Source: Gluconacetobacter asukensis (GTDB lineage Bacteria; Pseudomonadota; Alphaproteobacteria; Acetobacterales; Acetobacteraceae). From it: DNA of 64,000 nucleotides. The first letter of the stretch is position 1, and every line of letters starts with the position of its first letter. The notes beneath the pieces were generated by a model, which searched no databases, was not told where the DNA came from, and was given only the letters and a program-made list of their open reading frames with translations. Positions 1 through 9,268 of the stretch are shown here, in pieces. The stretch covers positions 186,001 through 250,000 of the forward strand of contig NZ_JABEQE010000002.1 in the NCBI RefSeq assembly GCF_014174375.1. The letters run 5' to 3'. The position numbers and the translations under genes were made by a program.

Positions 1-841
1 CCACCGCCTGCGGGTTGCCGTCATAGGACACGACCGGCATGTTCTCGATCCCCTCGGCCCGCAGCGCCTCGATCACCCCATAGGCCATGGTGTCGCTGGC
101 GCAATGCACGCCCTTGATCGCATCGCCGTAACGGGTCAGGAACCCCGACATCACCTGATTGGCCTTCTGCGTATCCCAGTCGGCGGCCTGCTCAGCCAGA
201 AGCTCGACATTCGGATAGCTCTTCAGCGCGTTCTTCAGCCCCTGCAGCCGCTCGATCGCCGGATTGTTCGACGCAATACCGCCCAGATGCACAAGTCCGC
301 CCTTGCCGCCCATGGCCTCGATCAGGATGCGCGCCGTCTGTTCCGACGGCCCCACATCCGACCATGTCATGTGCGAGACATAATTATCGCCGAAATCCCA
401 CGGATGCAGGTCATCGGTCTTGTTCCAGATCGTCGAGACATAGGCCCCCGCCCCCGCCACGGCTTCCACCACCGGCCGGCAGTTCGGCATGTCGTTGGGG
501 TCGGCCGCCAGGGCCACCCCGCTGCCATAGCGCGAGAGCAGCGCCTTGATATCGGCAAGCGATTTCTCGCTGGACCCGCCATTGATCAGGTTCAGCAGAT
601 CACTCTTGGGCAGGCCCAGGCTTTCCACGAACGCCTCGCCGCCCGAGACGATCGAATTCCAGTACGGATTGGTCCGGTCGCGGTAGCTCCACGCGATCTT
701 CGGGTTCTGCACCGCCGCCCGGGCAAAATGCGGCCGGAAGGACGCCGACGCCGCCAGTCCGCCGAGCCCATAGGCCGAGAGCAGAAGCAGGTTACGGCGA
801 TTGATCGTCTGCTGCTCGATATATTTTTTTATGAAGGACAT
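1..841 (-). CDS. sugar ABC transporter periplasmic binding protein (3' end outside window)
   Basis: 280 codons are visible and the C-terminus lies beyond the left edge. The N-terminus has a twin-arginine-like signal (residues 11-21, arginines 15-16, then a leucine-rich stretch), with cleavage probably after an Ala-Arg-Ala near residue 42, so the protein should be exported by Tat. The following body resembles the Peripla_BP_4 / RbsB sugar-binding fold: an early aromatic-rich stretch around residues 51-61 and an Asp-rich hinge-type end (VVSYDGNPQAV). The ATG at 841 is preceded by GGAG at a normal distance. Known role of the family: capture a sugar or polyol for an ABC importer. The ATPase and permease are presumably to the left. 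The substrate cannot be read from the sequence. Confidence 0.85.
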   Translation of the reverse strand, partial: MSFIKKYIEQQTINRRNLLLLSAYGLGGLAASASFRPHFARAAVQNPKIAWSYRDRTNPYWNSIVSGGEAFVESLGLPKSDLLNLINGGSSEKSLADIKALLSRYGSGVALAADPNDMPNCRPVVEAVAGAGAYVSTIWNKTDDLHPWDFGDNYVSHMTWSDVGPSEQTARILIEAMGGKGGLVHLGGIASNNPAIERLQGLKNALKSYPNVELLAEQAADWDTQKANQVMSGFLTRYGDAIKGVHCASDTMAYGVIEALRAEGIENMPVVSYDGNPQAV

Positions 842-921
842 AGCTGTCTCCGGGGCGCCTGCATTCCTGCATGTCGTCGGCTTCAGGCCGTTTTCACGAC
901 GATGCGGCGCTCTTATTATCG

Positions 922-935
922 AACTAGATAGTTAC
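922..935. promoter_or_regulatory. putative operator, site 1 (AACTA-GA-TAGTT-AC)
   Basis: AACTA and TAGTT form perfect inverted arms around a 2-base centre and are followed by AC. Closely related 14-mers lie at 12355-12368 and (reverse orientation) 12619-12632. Size and symmetry resemble TetR/AcrR-family operators. The cognate regulator is not in the window. Confidence 0.45.
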
Positions 936-956
936 CTAAATTCGCCCGCAAATCAA
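929..956 (-). promoter_or_regulatory. putative sigma70-type promoter of the binding-protein gene
   Basis: On the minus strand TTGATT (956-951) is followed after 16 bases by TAACTA (934-929), about 90 bases upstream of the ATG at 841. The -10 region overlaps the near-palindrome at 922-935, as expected for repressor control. Inference from spacing only. Confidence 0.4.
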
Positions 957-1009
957 CGAACCCGATCGCACAGCCGCGTGAAGTCCGGCCCACAGGCCGG
1001 ACAGGCGCC

Positions 1010-2023
1010 TCACGGGGTCGGCGCATTCTCGCGCAGCAGCCCATGCCGCTTCAGGTCGGCCCAGAATTCCGCCGGAATCGGATGGCTGAACCATTTCAGG
1101 TTCTGCTCAAGCTGCTCGACCGTGCGCGTCCCCGCACAGAAGGACGGAATGGCCGGATGCGCCACGACAAACTGAAGCGCCGCCGCCGGCAGCGGCACGT
1201 CATGCTCGCGGCACACGCCTTCGATCCGCGCCACCCGCTCCATGATCTCCGGCGGCGCCGGCGCATAATTATACTTCGCCCCCGGCACCGCGCCGGTCGC
1301 CAGAATGCCAGAATTGAACCCCCCGCCGACCAGCACCGCCGCCCCCCGCGCCTCGCACAGCGGCAGGAACGCGTCCAGCGCATCCTGTTCCAGCAGCGTG
1401 TAGCGTCCGGCCAGCAGGAAACAGTCGAAATCCCGCATCGTCAGCGCCTGATGGCAGACCTCCCACTCGTTCACGCCCACGCCGATGGCCTTCACCACCC
1501 CTTCCGACCGCAGCCGCTCCAGCGCCCGCCAGCACCCGTCCATCGCCTGCGCGAACAGCTCGGGCTGGGCATCGCCCTGCGTGAAGCGGTCGATATCATG
1601 GATAAACAGCATGTCGATCCGCTCCAGCCCCAGTCGCTGGAGCGAATCCTCGAACGACCGCATCGTGCCGTCATAGCTGTAATCGAACGCCATCCGGTTG
1701 GGCGCGGCATTGCTCCACGGCGCGAAATCGATCTCCGACCGCCGCGCGGCATGCAGCACCCGCCCCACCTTCGACGCCAGCACGAATGCATCGCGCGCCT
1801 TCCACCGCAGCGCATGGCCCAGCCGCAATTCGGCCAGCCCATGCCCATACATCGGCGCCGTGTCATAGAACCGCACGCCCGCATCCCAGGCGTGCCGGAT
1901 CATGTCATCGGCGACCTCATCCTCCATCTCGCGCAGGAAATTGCCGATCGGCGCGGTGCCGAACGCAAACGCGGTCACATCCAGGCCGGTCCGGCCAAAT
2001 TTGCGCTTCTCCGAGGGTTGCAT
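1010..2023 (-). CDS. aldo/keto reductase
   Basis: This 337-residue protein is full length for the aldo/keto reductase TIM-barrel family. The catalytic tetrad is visible as Asp54 and Tyr59 (FYDTAPMYGHG), Lys85 (SKVGRVL) and His142 (FIHDID). The sequence style matches the D-threo-aldose 1-dehydrogenase / L-fucose dehydrogenase / pyridoxal 4-dehydrogenase branch, which oxidises or reduces sugar carbonyls with NAD(P). The start at 2023 has an AGGA upstream. It is the last gene of a same-strand run (porin, two MFS carriers, this gene) with gaps of about 65 bases each, so it likely acts in the cytoplasm on the imported compound. The exact substrate is unknown. Confidence 0.9.
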   Translation of the reverse strand: MQPSEKRKFGRTGLDVTAFAFGTAPIGNFLREMEDEVADDMIRHAWDAGVRFYDTAPMYGHGLAELRLGHALRWKARDAFVLASKVGRVLHAARRSEIDFAPWSNAAPNRMAFDYSYDGTMRSFEDSLQRLGLERIDMLFIHDIDRFTQGDAQPELFAQAMDGCWRALERLRSEGVVKAIGVGVNEWEVCHQALTMRDFDCFLLAGRYTLLEQDALDAFLPLCEARGAAVLVGGGFNSGILATGAVPGAKYNYAPAPPEIMERVARIEGVCREHDVPLPAAALQFVVAHPAIPSFCAGTRTVEQLEQNLKWFSHPIPAEFWADLKRHGLLRENAPTP

Positions 2024-2089
2024 GCCCGGTCATCCTTTTCTTCTTTCCGATATTCTTCTTGTGCTCGGTTCTTGTTGCCAGGGGCGCTT

Positions 2090-3418
2090 CTACGCGCCCG
2101 AAACGGCATGCCTCCTACGCGGCATTCTTTTCCGCCATCCCGCAAGACAATTCCGCGGGAACAGATCCCGCCCGTTCAGGATCTGGATGATGAGCCACGC
2201 CAGAATGTATGCGCTCCCGCACACCGCAAACAGGATGGAATACCCCATGTTGATATCATTCAGATGGCGATAGTGATCCAGAAGAAGGCCGACCCCGAAA
2301 GGAAAGATCATGCCGCCGATCGATCCCGCCAATCCTCCGATTCCCTGCACCGACGCAATCATCTCCCTGGGAAAATGATCCGCCGGAATGGAATAGATAT
2401 TCGCCGACCAGCCCTGATGGGCGGCAGCGGCGAGGCTGAGCAATCCCACCATCATCCACATCCCATGGATCTGCGCCGAAAAGGCCAGAGGCACGACCAT
2501 CGCAGCCATGATCAGCATGGTAAGGCGGCGGGCAGCCATCACGCGCCACCCGCGACCGATCAGAAAGGACGACAGCCAGCCGCCGCCCACACTCCCCACG
2601 GAGGTCGCGCAATACACCACCATCAGCGGCAGGCCCAGATGCTGCAGGTTGAGATGATAGCGATCTGAAAAATAGGAGGGCAGCCAGAACAGGATAAAGA
2701 ACCAGATCGGATCGGTCATGAACTTGCCGATGGCGAACGCCCATGTCGCCCTGACCTTCAGCAGGTCCATCCAGCGCCCCCCGAACGCCGGCCCGTCACT
2801 GTCCCGCCGGTCCTGGCGGATGTAACGCAGTTCGTCCGGCGAAAGCGCGCGCGTCTCTTCCGGCAGGCGATAGACGCCCCACCAGACCGCCAGCCAGACG
2901 AAACCCGACAGGCCGGTGGCGATAAAGGCCACCTGCCAGCCATATTGCGCGGCCAGCCACGGCACGGTCGCCGGCGCCATGATGGCACCGATGCTGGTCC
3001 CCGCCGTCACGATCCCCACGGCCAGCGAACGCTCGCGCGCCGGAAACCACTCGGAGACGGATTTGAGCGCGGAGGGAAAATTGCCGGCCTCCCCAAATCC
3101 CAGCAGCCCCCGCACCACCGCGAAACTCGCCATGCCACCGACAAACGCATGCCCGATAGACGCCACGCTCCATACCAGCATGCACAGCGCATAGCCCAGA
3201 CGCGTGCCCAGCCTGTCGATCAGCTTGCCGAACGACACGAAGCCAAGGGCATAACAGGCCTGAAAGACGATCACGAGATAGCTGTAATCCTTTTCCGACC
3301 ACGCGAATTTATGCTCGAGCAAAGGCTTCAGCAGGCTGAGCACCTGCCGGTCCACGTAATTGATGGTCGTGGCGGCGAAGAGAAGGCTACAGATCAGCCA
3401 TCGATATCGTCCGATCAC
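2090..3418 (-). CDS. MFS transporter, hexuronate/organic anion (ACS/ExuT-like) type
   Basis: A 12-helix major facilitator of about 442 residues. The first helix contains NYVDRQVLSLLKP, followed by a GKLIDRLGTR loop motif, both typical of the anion:cation symporter family that includes ExuT (galacturonate/glucuronate). I chose the GTG at 3418 because GGAGG stands 5 bases before it. That GGAGG lies inside the ORF that would start at the ATG at 3430, and the ATG has no ribosome binding site of its own. The gene sits between another MFS carrier and the aldo/keto reductase. Function as an inner-membrane proton symporter of a sugar acid is inferred from family resemblance. Confidence 0.85.
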   Translation of the reverse strand: MIGRYRWLICSLLFAATTINYVDRQVLSLLKPLLEHKFAWSEKDYSYLVIVFQACYALGFVSFGKLIDRLGTRLGYALCMLVWSVASIGHAFVGGMASFAVVRGLLGFGEAGNFPSALKSVSEWFPARERSLAVGIVTAGTSIGAIMAPATVPWLAAQYGWQVAFIATGLSGFVWLAVWWGVYRLPEETRALSPDELRYIRQDRRDSDGPAFGGRWMDLLKVRATWAFAIGKFMTDPIWFFILFWLPSYFSDRYHLNLQHLGLPLMVVYCATSVGSVGGGWLSSFLIGRGWRVMAARRLTMLIMAAMVVPLAFSAQIHGMWMMVGLLSLAAAAHQGWSANIYSIPADHFPREMIASVQGIGGLAGSIGGMIFPFGVGLLLDHYRHLNDINMGYSILFAVCGSAYILAWLIIQILNGRDLFPRNCLAGWRKRMPRRRHAVSGA

Positions 3419-3483
3419 AATGTCCTCCATTATTATTTTTATTGCGAAGACAGGGAATTTTTAGAATCGGAATATGCCGCCCT

Positions 3484-4683
3484 TTAGTGGGCGGTCGCAG
3501 GGGCTCCCCTAGCCGCGCCGGGATTGCGCAGCAGAAGAAAGATGAAGACCATGACGCTGAGCAGAACCGTGCCCGCCAGCACACGGCTGTATGGCAAGAC
3601 ATAATGCGTGGCGAGCCAGGCTTGCAGGGTCGCATTGGCCGAGGTCAGCAGGAACCCGATCTGATACACAAAGCCTGCAAAGGTACTGCGGATGCTCTGC
3701 GGCGCCAGTTCGTTCAGATAGACCGGCATGACCCCATACACGCACATGACCAGAAACTGCATCGCAACGGCCGACAGCAAGGTCGCGATAAAGCCCGAGG
3801 ACAGCATCCAGAAGGGCAGCACACACAGAATCGCCATTGCGGCCCGCACCACGACCCTGAGCCGTCCGAATCTCTGCGACAGCGTCCCCCCGCAGATACA
3901 CCCCGCGACCGCCCCCATATTGTAGGCAACGGCGATGGTCGCGACCTGGTGCACCGACATCTGCCGCTCCAGGCGCATCAGGGTGGGATAGAGATCCTGC
4001 GTGGCATGGCTGAAGGTCGCCCCCGCGCTCATGAAGAGCACGGCAAAACCCAGCAACGACCAGTGCCCGCGCATCCCGCTCCGAAAATCCACCCTCTCGG
4101 CGCGCGCCACGCCGGTCGCAGGCGCCGGTGCAGGCAGGCTCAGCCGCAGGATGACAATGGCTGACGCAACCGCGACCCCAACCGCATACATGCCGCGCCA
4201 GCCCATCATGTCATAGCTCAGCCCGTACAGGACGGCCGCCAGCAGATAGCCCATCGGATACCCGCCCTGGAGCAGGCCGGATACGAACCCCCTCCGCGCA
4301 GGCGGGATATTGTCCAGAGCATATGCGGTACACACGCCCCATTCCCCTCCCATCACCACCCCGAACAAGCCCCTGAACATCAGAAACACGGGAAGAGACG
4401 GCGCCGTGCAGGCCCCCAGCTCGCAGAGGGTGAATGCCAGCATGTTCCCGACCAGCACACGCTTGCGCCCGACGGTATCGGCCAGTCCCCCGACCACCAG
4501 CGCGCCGATGATACGCGTCGCGAGGGGTAACGACATGGCCCAGGTCATGGTTGTCAGACTGGTGGAAAAATCCCGCGCAATGCCGGCAAGGGCGAAGGCG
4601 GTCACGAAGAAATCGAAGGCATCCATCGTCCAGCCGCCCAGACAGGCTACGATGATCCGGTTCTGCTGCGCGCGTGAAAACAT
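3484..4683 (-). CDS. MFS transporter, SHS (sialate/lactate-type) family
   Basis: A 399-residue MFS carrier with 12 predicted helices. The N-terminal GWTMDAFDFF stretch and the GLADTVGRKR loop-2/3 motif resemble the sialate:H+ symporter family, whose members import sialic acid, lactate or aromatic acids. It is transcribed in the same direction as the OprB porin upstream (gap 69) and the ExuT-like carrier downstream (gap 65). Two consecutive MFS genes of different subfamilies suggest either two related substrates or import of one and export of another. The ATG at 4683 has only a weak upstream AGAGAG. Substrate unknown. Confidence 0.85.
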   Translation of the reverse strand: MFSRAQQNRIIVACLGGWTMDAFDFFVTAFALAGIARDFSTSLTTMTWAMSLPLATRIIGALVVGGLADTVGRKRVLVGNMLAFTLCELGACTAPSLPVFLMFRGLFGVVMGGEWGVCTAYALDNIPPARRGFVSGLLQGGYPMGYLLAAVLYGLSYDMMGWRGMYAVGVAVASAIVILRLSLPAPAPATGVARAERVDFRSGMRGHWSLLGFAVLFMSAGATFSHATQDLYPTLMRLERQMSVHQVATIAVAYNMGAVAGCICGGTLSQRFGRLRVVVRAAMAILCVLPFWMLSSGFIATLLSAVAMQFLVMCVYGVMPVYLNELAPQSIRSTFAGFVYQIGFLLTSANATLQAWLATHYVLPYSRVLAGTVLLSVMVFIFLLLRNPGAARGAPATAH

Positions 4684-4752
4684 TTTCTGTCATGCTCTCT
4701 TCTGAGGATACCGATCACGCAATCGCCCGCCCCTTTCCGGGCGCGCCCGATG

Positions 4753-6297
4753 TCACAACTGGGCAAGCAGCCGGAAACCTGCCAGCACGGCATTGGGATA
4801 AACGCGGTTCGCATCCGGATGGATGATATACTGCACGTCGGGCAGAATCTTTATTCCCCGACTGACGAAGGCCGTATAGGTCAGTTCCAGCACATGGAAA
4901 TTTGTCTGCGGCGCCGCGACGCCATTCAGCAGCGGCAGTCCCATGTCGGACTGCATGTCCTGCTGCTGCGTGATCTGGCGATTGACACTCTGCCGCGTCC
5001 AGAAGAACGCAACCGCATCGGTGATCCTGCTGGCAATCATGCCCTGCGAGATGATCCCCAGCGTATACTGGCTCCGATTCGGCAGCGATGCCCCCATGTT
5101 CCAACCGGCCAGCCCGTACAGAATAAGGCCCTGATTGGCAGCAGGCCCGTACCGATAGATCATCTGGTCCGCCCCGACATACCATGCCCCGCGCTGACGT
5201 TCCGTTCGGCCGGGCAGATGGGATATCAGCTTCGGCCGACCATCGACCGATATGAACGGATCGGGATGGTCCGACGTGTCGACATATCCCCCCAGCTTGT
5301 AATGGCCCGCCATCTTTCCGGCGCCCAGAAGGGGCTCCCAGCCAATCTCCATCGGAATGACGAATCCCCGCTGGGCGAAAGAGAAATTGAATCCTGCGCG
5401 TCCGCCTTCAGTCGGCGAGACCTCGAACAACCCCGCCTGCGCATACAGGCGGTAACCGGGATTGAGGCGCCCCAGCATGCCCCATTGAGAAAACGGCCAT
5501 GACCGCCATTTCGTGACATTGGAAAGTCCCGAAGGATGGGCGCAGGTAATCATGTTCAGCGCATAACAGCCCAGATAGGATGTGCCGAATTTCATGTTGG
5601 CCGGCATGCGGCCGAAATCGAAGACCAGTTTCCCGCCGAACAATGATTGCTCGAAATACATATAGACCAGCTTGTAGAGAACATTGCCGCCCGCGCCGTA
5701 ATCTTCCTGCGGCTGGATCAACGGCGTCACACCCATGTAATCCGTCGCCACATTGCGGCCCGCCCGCTGGATGCCCAGCATGTGAAACGACAATCCCTTG
5801 ATACGCGCCATCTTTGCCAGATCGAAATCGGTCCCCATCACCACCTGATGGGAATAGTCGAACCCTCTCCGCCTGCCACCGGCAACGTCGCCCAGGCTTT
5901 CGGTGAGATAGGTCAGGGTAAAGGTAAAGCCGTGATCTTCGAGCTTCGTCCGAAGCCCCCCGATGGAACCCAGGATACGATCATCCTTTGGCACAACCCG
6001 TATTTCCGGCCATGCGGACCCCAGGGCACTGGCCGCCATGCCCGTCCGCTCGCGTTCGCGACGCGGCGCAGCGATCCTGTCCTGCTCCAGTAGACCCATA
6101 TCCCGCGCGGCCATGCGCAAAGTCGGGCGCGCATCCGTCCCCTGCGATGACCGGGAGGATTCGCGCGCAAGAGTACCAGTGCGGACAACCGGTTTTTTCG
6201 GCGCGGTCTGTGCAGCCGCACCATGGACAGACAGGCAGATCCACAGAAGAACAGGCAGGCGACGGGCCGCCATGCCGAAAATACGCGTCTTCATCAT
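4753..6297 (-). CDS. carbohydrate porin, OprB family
   Basis: About 514 residues from the ATG at 6297. This start gives a classic signal peptide (MMKTRIFGMAARRLPVLL, then a hydrophobic core ending in Ala-Ala-Ala-Gln). An in-frame ATG at 6558 would add 87 residues that look non-coding, and I rejected it. The body is rich in Gly/Tyr/Trp beta-strand patterns, with the OprB-type DFGRMPAN segment and a final strand near residue 510. OprB porins are outer-membrane beta-barrels for sugar diffusion. It heads the porin / MFS / MFS / aldo-keto reductase series and is one of two OprB genes flanking the island. Confidence 0.85.
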   Translation of the reverse strand: MMKTRIFGMAARRLPVLLWICLSVHGAAAQTAPKKPVVRTGTLARESSRSSQGTDARPTLRMAARDMGLLEQDRIAAPRRERERTGMAASALGSAWPEIRVVPKDDRILGSIGGLRTKLEDHGFTFTLTYLTESLGDVAGGRRRGFDYSHQVVMGTDFDLAKMARIKGLSFHMLGIQRAGRNVATDYMGVTPLIQPQEDYGAGGNVLYKLVYMYFEQSLFGGKLVFDFGRMPANMKFGTSYLGCYALNMITCAHPSGLSNVTKWRSWPFSQWGMLGRLNPGYRLYAQAGLFEVSPTEGGRAGFNFSFAQRGFVIPMEIGWEPLLGAGKMAGHYKLGGYVDTSDHPDPFISVDGRPKLISHLPGRTERQRGAWYVGADQMIYRYGPAANQGLILYGLAGWNMGASLPNRSQYTLGIISQGMIASRITDAVAFFWTRQSVNRQITQQQDMQSDMGLPLLNGVAAPQTNFHVLELTYTAFVSRGIKILPDVQYIIHPDANRVYPNAVLAGFRLLAQL

Positions 6298-6681
6298 CGC
6301 TGCCTGCCAGAACGTTTCGGGCCTCGCGGGGCCTCGTCCCGCCTTCGGACTGACACCATGCGGCGCAGACAGCCGGGTCCTGCCATGCCGCCAGGGACTA
6401 TGCCCCGTTCGGCCGGACAGGAGTCGATCGTTCCAGATGGTTTCCATCAGCCATATCTCGTCTTTCTTGTTTTTATTGGAATACCGTTCGGAAACACGCA
6501 CGGGCTCGACACCGGCACGCTTTTCCTTCCGGAATTCGGAACAAAGGCTTGAGCACATGACGAGGTCTCGCCTCTTTTCTGTCCGTGCCCGGAGAATATT
6601 CTTTTTATATCCTTGTTTTCACAATCCTTTCTCGACGCCACCCATCCTCTTTCTCCACCGCCCCTGCCCTCCGGGCATCGG
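6298..6681. other. intergenic region upstream of the porin operon
   Basis: This 384-base stretch lies between the etfA stop and the porin start. It contains the in-frame but unlikely 5' extension of the porin frame and a short AT-rich patch near 6590-6620 that could hold the porin promoter. I see no convincing gene, terminator or palindromic operator. Confidence 0.5.
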
Positions 6682-7608
6682 CTAGAGTTTTCCGGTCAGC
6701 TCAGGAACAATGGAAAAGAGGTCGCCCACCAGCGCGTAATCCGCGACCTTGAAGATCGGCGCATCCTCATCCTTGTTGATGGCCACGATCACTTTCGAAT
6801 CCTTCATTCCCGCCAGATGCTGGATCGCCCCGGAGATGCCGACCGCGACATACAGGTCCGGCGCCACCACCTTGCCGGTCTGCCCCACCTGCCAGTCATT
6901 GGGCGCGTATCCCAGATCGACCGCCGCACGGCTGGCCCCCACGGCCGCGCCCATCTTGTCGGCCAGCTGGATGATGGCATCGAAACTCTCTTTCGACCCC
7001 ACACCCCGCCCACCGGACACGACCACGCGGGCCGATGCCAGTTCCGGCCGTTCCGAAACCACCGCCATATCCTCGATCCACGATGACAGGCCGGGATCGG
7101 CCACCGCCGCCACACGCTCGACCGGCGCCCCCTCCTGCCGCCCCACCGCAGCGAAGGCCGAGGTGCGGACGGTGAAGACCACGACCGGGTCGGTGGACTG
7201 CACCGTCTGCACCGCATTCCCCGCATAGACGGGGCGATCGAACGACTCCGCGCCGTGCACGGCAATCACGTCCGACAGCACCATCACATTCAGCAAGGCG
7301 GCCACGCGCGGCAGGATGTTCCGCGCAAAGGCGGTCGCGGGGGCGGCAATATGCCGATACCCCGAGGCCAGCGATGCAATCAGCGCCGCCGCCGGCTCCG
7401 CCAGCCCATGCCGCAGGCTCTCGCTCTCGGCCAGCAGCACCTTCGACACGCCCTTGAGCGACGCCGCCTCCCGTGCCGCCTCGGCCCCCTCGCCGGCGGC
7501 CACCAGCACGTGCACATCCCCAAGGGGGGCCAGGGCCGAAAGCGTCCGCGCAACCGCATCGGTGGCCAGGCGCCCCTGGTGGGTTTCGGCCAGCAGCAGA
7601 ACAGTCAT
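6682..7608 (-). CDS. etfA: electron transfer flavoprotein alpha subunit
   Basis: 308 residues, the normal length for EtfA. The C-terminal FAD-binding half carries the family signature: [38 protein letters not shown], and [12 protein letters not shown] ending near residue 290. It pairs with EtfB to form the soluble FAD/AMP heterodimer that takes electrons from acyl-CoA and related dehydrogenases. The start overlaps the etfB stop by one base (TGATG), showing translational coupling. No ETF:ubiquinone oxidoreductase is seen in the window. The likely electron donor is the acyl-CoA dehydrogenase at 11190-12332, which is in the same transcriptional direction. Confidence 0.97.
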   Translation of the reverse strand: MTVLLLAETHQGRLATDAVARTLSALAPLGDVHVLVAAGEGAEAAREAASLKGVSKVLLAESESLRHGLAEPAAALIASLASGYRHIAAPATAFARNILPRVAALLNVMVLSDVIAVHGAESFDRPVYAGNAVQTVQSTDPVVVFTVRTSAFAAVGRQEGAPVERVAAVADPGLSSWIEDMAVVSERPELASARVVVSGGRGVGSKESFDAIIQLADKMGAAVGASRAAVDLGYAPNDWQVGQTGKVVAPDLYVAVGISGAIQHLAGMKDSKVIVAINKDEDAPIFKVADYALVGDLFSIVPELTGKL

Positions 7609-8369
7609 CAGAGTACTCCCGCCTGGTTCTTCAGTTTCTCGATCAGCTCATCCACCGACGCCACCCGCACACCCGCGACGCGCTGCGGGGGCTCGACCGT
7701 GCGCACGATCTTCAGCCGCGGCGTGACGTCCACATCCAGCGCTGCCGCCGTGCGCTCTTCCAGCGGCTTCTTCTTGGCCTTCATGATGCTGGGCAGCGAC
7801 ACATAGCGCGGCTCGTTCAGGCGCAGATCGACGGTCACGACCGCCGGCAGCCTCACGCCGATGGTCTGCAACCCGCCATCGACCTCCCGCGTCACGACGG
7901 CACGGCCATCGGCGATCTCGATCTTCGAGGCAAAGGTCGCCTGTCCCCAGCCCAGCAGCCCGGCCAGCATCTGGCCGGTGGCATTCATGTCGTTATCGAT
8001 CGCCTGCTTGCCCGCAATCACCAGATCGGGGCGCTCCGCCTCGACAATCCGCGACAGCAGCCTGGCCACCGCGAGCGGCTCGATGTCCTGGTTCACGTCC
8101 GATGTCGCATCGATCAGGATCGCCCGGTCGGCCCCCATGGCCAGCGCCGAGCGCAGCGTATCCTTCGCCTGCTGCACGCCGATCGACACGACGACGATCT
8201 CGGACGCCACGCCCTTCTCCTTCAGGCGCACGGCTTCCTCCACCGCGATCTCGTCGAACGGATTCATCGACATCTTCACATTGGCCAGATCGACCCCGCT
8301 GCCGTCCGTCCGGACCCGCACCTTCACGTTGTAGTCGATCACCCGTTTGACAGGGACAAGAATCTTCAT
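7608..8369 (-). CDS. etfB: electron transfer flavoprotein beta subunit
   Basis: 253 residues, full length. It begins with [19 protein letters not shown] and contains [18 protein letters not shown] and the AMP-site segment [17 protein letters not shown], all standard EtfB features. A GAGGA precedes the ATG. The stop overlaps the etfA start. It lies 40 bases downstream of the isomerase-like gene, so it probably belongs to the long operon beginning with the acyl-CoA dehydrogenase. Having a dedicated ETF pair next to sugar-type enzymes is unusual. Confidence 0.97.
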   Translation of the reverse strand: MKILVPVKRVIDYNVKVRVRTDGSGVDLANVKMSMNPFDEIAVEEAVRLKEKGVASEIVVVSIGVQQAKDTLRSALAMGADRAILIDATSDVNQDIEPLAVARLLSRIVEAERPDLVIAGKQAIDNDMNATGQMLAGLLGWGQATFASKIEIADGRAVVTREVDGGLQTIGVRLPAVVTVDLRLNEPRYVSLPSIMKAKKKPLEERTAAALDVDVTPRLKIVRTVEPPQRVAGVRVASVDELIEKLKNQAGVL

Positions 8370-8409
8370 GATTTCCTCGGCAAGTTCAGGGAGCGTTCAA
8401 ACCAATCCC

Positions 8410-9267
8410 TCAGCAGACGGACCGGAAGCGTTCGACCATCACGTCCAGGACCTCCGCCGGGTCCCGCTTCCACCAATTGTTCACAGAGAAGATTTCCACC
8501 TCGCAGAAGCCCGCGTACCCGGCGTCCTCGACGGCCGCGCGCAGCCCGCGCAGATCGGCCACGCCATCACCCATCATGCCCCGATCCAGCAGCACGTCCG
8601 TCGTCGTCGCCAGCCAGTCGCACAGATGAAAGCCGAAGATGCGCCGCCCGGCCCGCGCCAGCTGGGCAGGCAGGTCGGTGTCCCACCACACATGATAGAC
8701 ATCGACCGCCACCCCCAGATGCTCGGCCCCGATCCGGTCACAGAGATCCAGCGCATCCCGCACCGTCGTCAGGCAGGACCGGTCCCCGGCATAGACCGGG
8801 TGCAGCGGCTCCAGCGCCAGCCGCACACCGCAGGCGGCGGCATGGGGCAGGATCTCGGCCACCCGGTCCGCCACCATGTTCAGGCTGTCCCGCACCCCCT
8901 TCGTCCCGGCCTCAACGCCGCCGGTCACGATCGTCAGCACCGGCGCGCCGAGTTCGGCGGCCTGATCGATGGCAAGGCGGAAATCGTCGCGGATCTCCGC
9001 CGCCCCGCGCGGCGCCAGCGGGCCGACCAGAAAGGGCGCGCGGCACAGCCCCACGACATTCACCCCGGCGGCACGGGCGCGGGCACCCAGCGCCGCAGCC
9101 CGCCCCGCAACCTCCCGCCGCCAGAACACGATGCCGCCGATCCCCCGCTCCGCGCAGGCATCGATGGTGCGTTCGGGCGCCCATCCGGCCCCAGCACCCG
9201 CAATGTTATGGCCCAGCGTCGCGGTATTCAGGGCCAGCACCGTCAGGTCATGACGAAAATCGCGCAT
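8410..9267 (-). CDS. sugar phosphate isomerase/epimerase family protein (AP-endonuclease 2-like TIM barrel)
   Basis: 285 residues from the ATG at 9267, one base after the stop of the upstream gene (TGAGATG). A TTG at 9288 would lengthen it by 7 residues and is less likely. Metal-ligand positions of the xylose isomerase-like TIM barrel are visible: Glu in LEPLHP, Asp in AVDVYHVWWD, His in GFHLCD, and a late Glu in CEVEIFS. Members interconvert keto-sugars or act as inosose dehydratases or hydroxypyruvate isomerases. The specific reaction is not recognisable. Tight coupling with the DUF993 gene suggests consecutive steps. Confidence 0.85.
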   Translation of the reverse strand: MRDFRHDLTVLALNTATLGHNIAGAGAGWAPERTIDACAERGIGGIVFWRREVAGRAAALGARARAAGVNVVGLCRAPFLVGPLAPRGAAEIRDDFRLAIDQAAELGAPVLTIVTGGVEAGTKGVRDSLNMVADRVAEILPHAAACGVRLALEPLHPVYAGDRSCLTTVRDALDLCDRIGAEHLGVAVDVYHVWWDTDLPAQLARAGRRIFGFHLCDWLATTTDVLLDRGMMGDGVADLRGLRAAVEDAGYAGFCEVEIFSVNNWWKRDPAEVLDVMVERFRSVC

Positions 9268-9268
9268 C

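Noticed and set aside
6298-6558. N-terminal extension of the first porin from ATG 6558
   Set aside because: The 87 extra residues are unlike a signal or porin domain, and a proper signal peptide starts at 6297.
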